Shown here: positions 23,804 to 33,448 of the stretch, piece by piece
Numbering within the stretch: the first letter of the stretch is position 1
Layout of the letters: the number at the start of each line of letters is the position of its first letter
Assembly (NCBI GenBank): GCA_016584495.1
Contig: WAID01000006.1
Coordinates: 2,728,001-2,792,000 of the forward strand
DNA length: 64,000 bases
Origin: Celoporthe dispersa
Lineage: Eukaryota > Ascomycota > Sordariomycetes > Diaporthales > Cryphonectriaceae
Direction of reading: 5' to 3'
Position numbers and translations under genes: made by a program
The notes under the pieces: model-generated
The model's database searches: none
Seen by the model: only the letters and a program-made list of their open reading frames with translations
What the model was told of the DNA's origin: nothing

Positions 23804-26651
23804 CTACACCCACTCCTCAAAGCTCTCCATCCACGGATTATTACTCCTGCTAAAGTCCACACCGTGCCTGTACGTAGCGCTCAGCTCCTCCTCGTCCACG
23901 CCGCAGTGCGTCCTGCCGTCCCTGCCCTCGAACCAGCCCAGGCCGTAGCTCTTGTTGATGTCCGTCAGGTGCTGCAGCATGTCCGCGTTGGAGTACTTCT
24001 CCGTGCCCACAAAGTCGTACAGCATCTTGCTCTGGTGGATAAAGGCCAGCACACTGGCGATGGTGTTGGGCTGGCGCGGCAGGAAGGGCTGGCGCCGGTG
24101 GACAAAGGCCAGGGCCGCGACGACGCCCATGTACAGCAGGATGCAGAGCGCCGACACGAGGGACAGCCAGAAGCTGTGCACCGTCTCCCTCGCCCGCGTC
24201 GATGCTCCCGTCCTCCTTGGGGGCGGATGATGACGACGGCGGGGGCCCAAAGGCGCGGCCCTCGACCGTGGCGAGCGAGGATACCAGGACGGTCAGCATC
24301 TCGGTCATGACCGTGCCGAAGCCCACGGCGGCGACAAGCCAGTGTCGGCTGAAGAGGGCCTTGACGGCCACCCAGGCGAAGGGCATGGCGGTATAGTCGA
24401 GCGTGAGGGTCCTGGGCGGCGCGTGGCGGCGGTAGAGGATGTAGAAGGGCTCCATCAGCCGGGTGGTCGTGTCCAGCGCGCCCCAGCCCAGCTTGATGCA
24501 GACGGCCAGCGCGGTGACGACCCACGGGGCCTTGTCGGTCCAGTCTCCCGCCGGCGTGAAGAGGAAGACGGGGAGGAGGACGGTGAAGAGGGCGATGCCG
24601 GCGATGTAGGCGATGGACCCCTGCGGGCGGAACATGAGCGGGTGCGGATTCAGGGAGAGCTGGTACTTGGCGGCGGACGACCTGGACTCGCCTTCGGGCT
24701 GGCCCGTAATCTTGGCCAGGGCGCTGTTCAGGTCGACGTTGTTCTTGTCGTAGTCGCTGTCGTCCATCGGCGCGAGGGACGAGTTGCGCAGTATGTAGCG
24801 GTGGTTCTTGAGTTTTCTGTGGATGTCCTCGTGGGTCGCGACGTCACACGCCTTGAAGTCCATCAGGATATGCGACACGTTTGCCATGGCTGCCAGGCCG
24901 GCGATGCCCTTGACGTCCGCCAGCAGGCCGGACCGTCGCGTGTTGAGCTGGTAGAACAGGACACAGCCCAACAGCGCGATGATGATCAGCACGGCCTCGT
25001 TAAGGCGCGACCACACGGGGTCGATGGAGATGTGCTTTTCTATCTCTGGGTTTGCCAACCGTGCTGCGCTGTCTGGTGACAAGGTGATCGACGCCGAGAC
25101 GAGCGTCGGGACGGCGGAGACGGCGAGGATCGACGCGATGGACGCGATGGCCACGGCATGGTGCCGCCGGCGAAACGCGTGGAGCGGCTGCAGGAAGCTG
25201 AAGCTCGTGATGTAATCCACGTTGAGCGTCTCGGCGGCAGTCGCCCCGCCCTCCTTGGAGAGCTGGTAGTAGGCCTCCAGCCGCTTCACATCAAAGTCAG
25301 TCGTCTGCCACAGCACGCCGTAGACCACGGCTATAAGGGTTGGTAGGAACTTGATGGAGAAATATTCGAGGCCGTCGATGTCTGCCGGCTTTCGGAAGTT
25401 CACCAGACCTCCACCTTTGGACCGTGCTGATCGTTGATACAGGGCCTCGGTCGACCCTGCTAGCACGAACGACAGCAAGACCAGCATGAGGAGGTATGAC
25501 CACCGCATCGAGAACGGCTTCCAGTCGGGGGTTGGGTAGAAGGTCTCTACCCTACGCGTTACCTTGGTAGGTATCGTCGTATTGCGCTTGGAGAGATCCC
25601 TCAGCTCCTCTGATTCTCCGGGCATCGCATCTCCCGCCACAAAGCTCAGGTCGATCTTGGAACCTCGGTGGCTCACAGAGTGAGATGGCTTGGGCTGGTC
25701 GGTCGCCTCGGGCTCCTCAATGATTACCTCGACAGCCTGGCCTGTCCTGTTCGCCTCGCTCTGCCCCAGCGCCTTGCGCGTCTCGGATCTGCTCAGAGAC
25801 AGCTTTCGGCGGGAGAAGGACATTGCTCGTGAGGGCATCCGCTGCATGATTGGCGAGGAGGGAGATGGTGACAAGTCCGCCTCTCGGATTTGGATCTTGG
25901 GGCTCTTGAAGCCTGCGCCCAGTCCTCCGGTCAACTGCCCTGCCTGCTCTCGCTCCTGCCATACCTTCGCCCGGCCATCACCCTCATGCGGGCTGGCACT
26001 AGGTGCTGCAGCCGTTGGCGGTGGTCGTGGTGGGCGCGTAGATGTTGACGAGTCGGGGACTGGCTCATCGGCTCCGTCTATGGGAGCTGCAGCGGGAAGA
26101 AGCCCCTCCTCGAGGTTTTCCTCGCCTTCGGGGATCGTATCGACTGCCGCGGTGCCGTCGAGACCCGCGTATCTTCCTCCGCGTGCAGTGCGCTTGCTCG
26201 ACTTCCGCGAGGGTCCGCCTGAGGTACGTCCCTGTCTGGCGCCGAGCTGTTGGTATGCGCCTCCATCACTAGCAGAAAATGGTCGAGACCAGCGGCCAGA
26301 GCTCGATCGGTCGACTTCAGGACTGCTGCTGCTGCTGTTGCTGCTGGCGAACTGCGTCGGCGGCGAGACCATGGACTCCCGCCCGCGGGTGGGACTTGCC
26401 GGCGGGCTGACATCTCCCTGGTCGTAGAATTGCAAGCTGCTAATGTCGTGGAAGGACTCGATACGCGCGCTGAACCTGGATCTTTGCGACACACTGCCAG
26501 GGCTCTGCTGCTGCCCATGGGCTTCTCCTGGGGACCGCGGCGTGGAGTCGCTGGCCTGCTGCTCCATGTTCACGGCACTGCCTGCTCCATCCAGCAGGGT
26601 CTCGTGACACGGGGCCCTTCCTGCAGCGCGAGACGGGTCTGCCCCAGCCAA
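23804..26651 (-). CDS. DUF3433-domain multi-pass membrane protein
   Basis: This is a large fungal membrane protein of unknown function. The N-terminal 360 residues are disordered and rich in Ser, Pro and basic residues. Two tandem membrane modules of the DUF3433 type follow. The first begins near WKPFSMRWSYLLMLVLLSF; the second includes FRPQGSIAYIAGIALFTVLL. The C-terminus (QHLTDINKSYGLGWFEGRDG to SFEEWV) is in a different frame (23804-24250). One extra base between about 24190 and 24250 breaks the frame, close to two five-base C/G runs (24219-24223, 24241-24245). Skipping it gives about 948 aa. Translation may start at 26651 or at the next in-frame ATG at 26567 (MEQQASDS); the second is closer to the compositionally normal N-terminus. 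No introns are needed. The next gene upstream on the same strand encodes a DUF6594 membrane protein. Confidence 0.8.
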
Positions 26652-28110
26652 TGAGCTCGCTGGGGTCCTGGGATAAGACTGGTACTGAGGATAACGAATG
26701 AGACTGGTGTGGAAAACGAGAACGAGCGGCGCGTCACATCAGGCTGCCGGCAAGACGGGGCGATGACAGAGGACCAAAGGGTACAGGAGAGAAGAGAGAA
26801 GGATGCCAAGTGCGTCGCATAAGGCTCTGGGGAAGAACACATTCAATGGGTTGTTTGCTCTGCTTTGCCCTGTGAATCCTCCGATGCGGCTGAGCTACCT
26901 GTATACGGCCAAGATAACGCTAGGTCAAAAAAGACGAGGCGCGCCTCTGCTGTCAGGGTAAATAGTGCTCTGTGTGAGTGGGCTGGCTGGCTGGTGATAC
27001 CAAGGCCCAGAAGCACGCTGTCACGCCTGGCCGGACGAGGGCGAACTATCATAGCATGCATCTTGTCCGCGCTCAGAATCCTGCCGGATGCACTGGCAAG
27101 GTGTGTGCTCTCGCTCCTACTTGTAAATGCCTGCAGGACAAGCGTATGACGAAGGGGTGGGCGGTTCCTGATAGGGCCTCGATCGACGAGGGCACAGTGA
27201 CAGGCATGGTGTTGCTGCAGGAGTTCGCGCCACTGACAAGGGTATGGATATGCGTTGGCTGCTTCTGGTCGGCGGCACTGGAAGTCCAGATCAGTCATCA
27301 CGGTGTGATGTCGACAGTCTGAACGAGGCTCAACTGAACGGCTGACTGTGAATTAACCCCGAGACTAGCTGCCAGCTCGACGCCGTATCCTATCATCGGG
27401 ACGCACTCGGATCCAGAGGATATAACAAGAAGTATCTGCTTGTCAGACGGACTCGGCCCTCTGGACATTACACCGGGCGACTTCACGCCGGTGATGATGG
27501 TGGCAGTGGTGGTGGCAGTGATGAATGAGACTTCGGGAGAGGAGGTCAAGCATATAATGAGGAAGGCATGAAGCGGCCGTGGACTGCTAGTCATAGCGCT
27601 ATTACAGTGTTATATTAGTGGGTGCATGACCTGCATGGGCACTGTGCGCTTAGCGATCCCAGGTGCTGGATCCCCGCCAAGTACTTAGTAACGATGAGCA
27701 GCTCGTACTGTGACTTTCTAGGCTTCTCTAGCGGCGGCAAACCTCCTGTGCAACTGCCAGTGCTCTTTTCTTTTTCTGGGAGTACTGAGCGATGAGTGTC
27801 CCACAGCTTCTGCCCGCCATCTCTTCTGGTCAAAAATCTCGGTGGTCCACGGAGCTCTGTTTCCTCGCGATATGCATGGATCACCGTTGAAGAACGCCCT
27901 ACCTCGTGCTTGAGGAGGACCGCGGCCAGCATGAGGCCCACATGAACACCACCGCGCACCTCAGTCCAATACGGTAATTCATACAAGCAACATTCTGAGA
28001 TATGCTACACAATAGACGTCCAAGGGAGAATGACTCCTACTCATACAATCCCCCTCAGGCCGCTCTGCGCCACATGATGATTACCTCCAACGCAAAACTC
28101 ACCAGAACTC
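26652..28110. other. Intergenic region upstream of the DUF3433 gene
   Basis: No gene was seen in about 1.5 kb. Open frames on the minus strand (26843-27301, 27615-27986) show no motif or codon bias. The stretch is the likely promoter of the DUF3433 gene plus the 3' flank of the DUF6594 gene. Confidence 0.6.
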
Positions 28111-28914
28111 TCAAGAACTGTTTGTATTCAGGCCAACGAACACGACGAGCACTGCAGCATACGCTGCTGTCGACGAGAAGACATTCATCTCGTCACCCCC
28201 GAGGAAAGCCATGCCAATCCCAAACACGATGACAAACACCGTCGTGGACACGAGCCCAGTATACAGCGTGTTGTGCAAGACCATCAGCCACATGGGCCCG
28301 ACCAGGAACGCGCCTCCGACGAGGGCCATGACAAGCCGCCTGAGGAACCCGGCCAATTCCTCATCATCAAAGGGCTGGCTCCGGGACGTCTCAAGAGGGT
28401 CCTTGTCGCTCCTCCGGCTACGGCACTCCTCCAGCTGGCCAGGGCGAGGCTTGACCGTGGCCATGGCGCTCCGGATGATCTTGCCCTCATATCTACGCTC
28501 TGAGGTGAGGAAGAACGGGTCCCAGATTCCTCGGCTGCGCGAGGATATGTACTCAAAGTCCTTGATAGCTTGTACTGTTCAGAGAGTACACCAGTCATCA
28601 GTATCCGAACAACGAACAGCACATGGTGGATCTTGCGCGAGCCAAGGCTTTGCCAACTTGCCATAATCTTGAAGGTCTGCCTCCCATCCATCAGGCTCCC
28701 TTGGATCGTCTTCAAGGCGGATCGCCACAGCATGTCTGGCCAGCTTACATTGAAGCTTTCGCACGTGCATCCTGTATAGCTCCGAGAGACGGATCCGGAA
28801 CTCTTCACTTGGCGGCATTGATCCCTCTTCATGAGGAACAATGCATATAGAGTCTTGATAGTTATAGCGCAGCCATGGGTAAGGGTCGCGAATGTTGAGG
28901 TATGGTTTTGTCAT
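28111..28914 (-). CDS. DUF6594-type membrane protein, two exons, GC-AG intron
   Basis: This is a 238-residue protein of the fungal DUF6594 type (function unknown). The N-terminal half is soluble and helical with many Arg/Glu residues (SELYRMHVRKLQCKLARHAV). Two or three closely spaced membrane segments at the C-terminus end in AYAAVLVVFVGLN, typical of the family. Exons are 28914-28662 and 28574-28111. The 87-nt intron starts GCAAGT instead of GTNNGT and ends AACAG, with a TACTGAT/TGAAC-like branch region. It joins LQDY to VQAIKDFEYI in frame, a sequence characteristic of the family. Reading through the intron gives a stop after about 111 codons. The start is the first ATG, giving MTKPYLNIRDPYPWL. 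It belongs to a family often expanded in fungal genomes; a possible decayed relative lies about 600 nt upstream. Confidence 0.8.
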
Positions 28915-31289
28915 GGTTGAAATTCTTGGGTCTGCTAATGAGCAGAGGTACTAAACGCGACGACTATCTCGTTGATACTATATCGTGAGGCAAATAGTCA
29001 AGGCTATGCGGCGTCTTTACATCTCACAGCTCAAGAATATAGAGCAGAGATATGAAGGAACGTTCTCTGAGGGGAAGCTACATCACACGACCTCGCTAAC
29101 GAAACGTTTCCTCTCATTTGCACCTAGAGAACCGCGTTGAAGAGGGGTAGGTAAGAATGTGGCTTGGTCGAACCAAGCTGGATCGACTGGCAGCCTGCCT
29201 CAGCACGATATCAGGGAATGTATCTAATTACACCGCTACATCAGCCGAGTGCATTCAGCTGCAAGCCAGTCTCACCCGCTGCCGTGGGCAGACACATGCA
29301 CGTGGTAGAATTAGGAAAGCAAGCAATTATAGCCCCTCTCATAATACGGAGCCTAGCTTTTTCTCGTCGCCTTGAGATGCAGAGAATACCTGCTTGCCGA
29401 GTTCTAATTATGCCCAAGTAACATCTCTTGCCCTCGTGTGTCTTGCCTATGCCGTCGCGGATCTGGCTTACTCAAACTCGTTTTCACATTACCATTTACG
29501 TCGATATCACCCCTCGAAAGGCTAGCATCTTTTCCATCAACGGTCATGAGTGTGGATAATGGAATACGGAGGATTACGATACGGCACGGTCAACCACATC
29601 GTCACGGCGGCCGTGACGCCGACCCAGAAGTAGTCTTGAAATTCGCGGCATGCCGCTATGCCAAGGCCTTTTGCAGACACACTGAATGGCGACGACATCA
29701 TAGAAATGCATATCGCCCACTTCCATCCGGGTGGAAACATGTGTCCTCGTCGAACTCTTCCTTCAGCATAAGGTTTGAAAACACTGCGCATGCGGAACGC
29801 TGGTTCGAGACGTCAAAGTTGTGGAGAAGAAAGGGGGAGCAGGAGGTGCGCATTCCACTCTTTTGGTCTGCACGCGATCTGGCACGCGAGCTTAAAGTGC
29901 CCTCACCGCGCGTTAGGGTAGAGTCTGTTGCCAATATTCCAAGGGGCACATCGGCGAGGAGCAGGACCTCGAGAAACGAAATGACGACAGAGACGAGAAT
30001 GCACCCAGTTGAAAGGATTATCCGTGGAATATAATGCGAACGTCCTGGGAACTAAATTTTCATGAAAAGGAATACGACAAATGTTTCGAGATCAGCGGAC
30101 ATATGGCGTGGGGGACATTTACAGAATCCACGAGGGGTCAAGGGCCTCATTCGAACTGTCCAAGTCGAGAATGTGTGATAAAAAATTGGATGAGTGCTTT
30201 TTAGTTATTATAAGCTCTTTCCTATGCTTGCGTAAAGACCAACAATCCGCCAGGAAGCCTGTAGATTCTGGGGCTCTTGAAGGACCAGGACAAATAACTC
30301 GGATTGGACGACGTGTGCTGAGGATCCGAACGGATAACGGCATGAATCCGACCCGTGGCTTCACTTGGCATCTCACTCTCACTTCGTCCTTGCACATTCG
30401 TAGAAGATAGTTTCATCGGCTATCGATATGTAGAGGCGATACTTTGTTAAGAGGGTTGAGCAAGGTGTGTAGTAATTATTAATTATTAACTTGAATCCTG
30501 TCGGAGCATAGAACCCATGAAGCATACATGACAAGCTGTGAAGCCCAGACACAGTCTTCTCTTATCAAATATATTATTTCCTGAGCCACTCGCCCACATG
30601 GGACCAGAAATACCGACGGAAGCGTGGCATGGCTTTGATGCAGTGCTCCGGACGTGATGCTGCCGGGTATCAAATAGGGGCCACTTTAACGCACAGGCTC
30701 TACCTTTGAAATTGTCCTGTCGTACCTGTCAGACTGTAAGCAGTCATTCAATCTTGTATCTTTACTTGAATAATTATTTTGTGCATCCTTTCTGTCTCCA
30801 CGTAGAGCAAAAAAAAAGGACAATGTGCTGCACGATGCTGTGCCACGTTCGGCACCTCTACAGATATGAGTTTACTCTTCTCATTCGAGAGAAGGTCTCG
30901 GGAGGTCTCGTTTCAAGCTCAAGCTATAGTGGTGCAAGAGTGAGACAGAGAGTAATGCCGATGCTGATTAGTTTTCTGAATTCTGCACGTTTCTGGAGGC
31001 TCGTCATATTGTGCTGTCGCTTGAGTGAGAATCTACAATAGCAGGTCAAGATAATGTCACTATTACAAGGTGAAGCAGCACTTCCTCTGTGCTCTCGAAA
31101 TAAAATTTGTCTTCTGCAGCTGTTTTCTCCACACGAGAAATGGCTTCTTTACGGTTCGAGCCCCAACTTTCTCGGATCGTATCAAGGTGAGCCGGGGTTT
31201 TCGCCGACATCTCGCGCCTCGGTCACAAATACCTCTTCCCAGTCTTGAGTAGTTCTCTTCAAACCACCACAACTACCACTGCACTCGCC
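28915..31289. other. AT-rich intergenic region with possible gene remnant
   Basis: The stretch is visibly AT-rich and has no intact gene. It contains the possible membrane-protein remnant listed at 29540-30045. The last 250 nt are the likely promoter and leader of the GTPase gene. ORFs at 30119-30397 (-) and 30706-31041 (+) have no motif. Confidence 0.55.
29540..30045 (-). pseudogene. Possible decayed membrane-protein gene
   Basis: On the minus strand one frame from about 30040 encodes a strongly hydrophobic helix (IILSTGCILVSVVISFLEVL) followed by a polar stretch. A different frame ending at 29537 encodes a second hydrophobic segment (YFWVGVTAAVTMWLTV) after a CREFQ motif. The arrangement of two membrane segments near a C-terminus recalls DUF6594 proteins such as the neighbour at 28111-28914, but the residues do not match well. 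Frame changes and stops separate the parts and no N-terminal half was found. It could equally be chance or an unannotated small gene with introns. Confidence 0.25.
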
Positions 31290-32522
31290 ATGGGTTCCAC
31301 AATCTTCTCAGACGAAGAGGCGCGGTTTCTGCGACTCGTTCTGAAGCTGGCAGAAAAGCCACCTGATGAGAACCGAGCCAGCTGGGTGATCAATGGGCGG
31401 CACAGCTCAGGGGAGAAAACAAAGCCAGTGGACGAGCTACGGGTCCTCGTCATCGGCGACAAAGGAGTGGGCAAGACAAGCCTCCTCGCCAAGGTAGCCG
31501 CTCTTTGAAGTGTAGTGACTCCGTCACCTGGCCGAACCACTCCAGCTGACAAAGAGTGACAGCTCTGCACGGGCGTCTTCCCCGACCCCTCCAACACCTC
31601 GACGTCCAGTTATGCCCACGGCTGCCGCCACACCATCACCATCGAGTCAGGGCTATACGCGGTCGACGCGCTCGAGCTCCCAGCAGACCGCCTCGCCGCG
31701 CCCGAGCGCCTCGCGCAAGCCCTCGCCATCACCGACGCGGCAATACTCGTCTACGACATCACCGATACAGCATCAATAACCTACCTAAAGTCCCTCGCCA
31801 GCGCCATCGACGAGGCGGTCCACCACAACAACAACAACAGCAGCAAGACGTCCGACCACCCTACTACTAAGAAACGCAGCACAGCCTTCCACCACCACTT
31901 CACCAGCTCGTCCACACGAAAGGACAACAACAACAACACGTCGACCCCGCCTGCCCGACCTTACCACTTCCTCCTCCTCGGCACCAAGAACGACATCCCT
32001 TCTCCGCTGCGCGAGGTGACCTGGCTCGAGGGCCACGTCGCCGCCACCGAGTTCTTCGGCCCGGCAGGCGTCGCGGGTGGTTCCAGCGCGAGCTTCATGG
32101 AGGTCTCGGCAAAGACGGGCGAGAACATCGGGGCGGCGTTTCGCCTCCTGGGACGGGAGGTGCTGGTGAGCCGGATGGAGAGGCAGGCGTATTTCTCAGC
32201 GCAGCAGCAAGGACGGTTCAGGGGCGATGGAGGTGCGTGTCTGTGGTCCTCTGGGTTTTACCCTGACGATGAAGAGAGTAGTAATCATGCTGACCAGGAC
32301 GGTGATATAGACTGCGCAGAGGGAGGTGGCGCGCTGTCGGGGGAGCGTGGGGAGGCGGTGGTGTGCTTTGAAGTCGACCCTGTCAAGTGGCATTTTCAGA
32401 AAGGAGGGTGGGAAAGGATGAGAATGTCCTTGTTGACAAGGACTTTTTTTTATTATTATGACCTTTTCTTTGGGTTCCTATGGCCTGGAGTGGTTGTCAT
32501 AGTGGTGGTGGTGATCAGCTAG
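31290..32522 (+). CDS. Atypical Ras-like small GTPase
   Basis: Two exons (31290-31493 and 31563-32522) give 387 aa. The 69-nt intron (GTAGCC, branch CTGAC, acceptor GACAG) splits the P-loop helix exactly after LLAK. G1 is GDKGVGKTS (near residue 60), G4 is GTKND and G5 is EVSAKTGEN, with ILVYDITD before G4, all typical of Ras/Rab proteins. The G3 DxxG motif is not recognisable: the expected place reads ELPADRL. A low-complexity insert of about 60 residues rich in Asn, His and Ser sits between the ILVYDITD strand and G4. The C-terminus has no CaaX or Rab-type Cys; it ends in a hydrophobic stretch (WPGVVVIVVVVIS) that may be a tail anchor or an annotation artefact. An optional 87-nt in-frame intron (32233-32319, GTGCGT...CTGAC...GCAG) would shorten the protein to 358 aa. 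Start: ATG 31290 is in a good context; an upstream in-frame ATG is at 31245. Subfamily and partner are unknown. Confidence 0.72.
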
Positions 32523-33448
32523 CCAGGCTCTGGTGAGGCTGAGATGAGAGAGGTTTGTGAGGGCAGCCTGGGCAGGATGTCAGGATGTCTTTTCAAGGCC
32601 TGTCTCATGTATAAGGTGCAGCTTTGATTCCTCTCAGGAAACCTGAGGTGACGGCACCCTCATGGGATCTTCAAGTAAACCCTGAAGTGCTGAGAAGGGG
32701 TTCATGTTGCTCTCAGCCCAGAGGTCACAGCCTATGAAGGAGCCAGAGCTCAGCCAGATACGAGTCTCTTCTCCAGAAATGTATGGCACAGGTTATCTGT
32801 GCTGAAGAGAGAGAAAAAGAGAGAGAGTCATGGCACTAATTCATTACCAATGATTACAAGACAAGAAAAGACCCCCCCCCCCCCCAAAAAAAAAAAGCCA
32901 GAAGGGCCGAGCTATGCTATCCACATCCTGTGCTCTTCTACTGGACACACCTGTTCTCGAGGTTGCTGCCAACCTGGCAATCTGCACTGCCCTTCTCTCT
33001 ATCCACATAGCCTAACGCGTCAAGGATATTGGGGAAATTCTTCATGTTTGTTTTTCCTTTTCCTTCCTTTCCAACATCCCCACTCATACTCTCGACCTGG
33101 TTAACTTCTTTTTTTTTTTTCTTCCTCCATGTTTTCCTTCTGGCATCCACTCTCACCACTGATTTTCTTTGGGCTTAATCTCAAACCAATGCGAGATTGT
33201 TTCTTAGCAAGACCTAGTGGATGTGCAGTGGCTCATAGCTCACAGCTCACCTCACCTCTCCTCCTTTTCTCGTTGATTCAGCTCTCCAGCTCTTCTCCTG
33301 CTTCCCAAGTCCACCTCTGCATCCTTTGTGTGGTAAGACTGGCCCCAATCTATCATCACATCTTTCTTTCATCATGTGCTAACCTTTCAAAGGTTCCTTG
33401 CCATTCATCTGTCTCCTCACAGCATTCCATCTCTCCCAATCATCCATC
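32523..33448. other. Intergenic region with poly-C/poly-A run
   Basis: No gene was seen. It holds a C14-A11 run at 32872-32896 and pyrimidine-rich sequence near 33050-33130 and 33250-33300, in the likely promoter or leader of the bromodomain-like gene. Confidence 0.6.

Noticed and set aside
24342..25079. 245-codon plus-strand frame, and a similar one at 25690-26427
   Set aside because: Both are antisense to the DUF3433 gene and show no recognisable domains.
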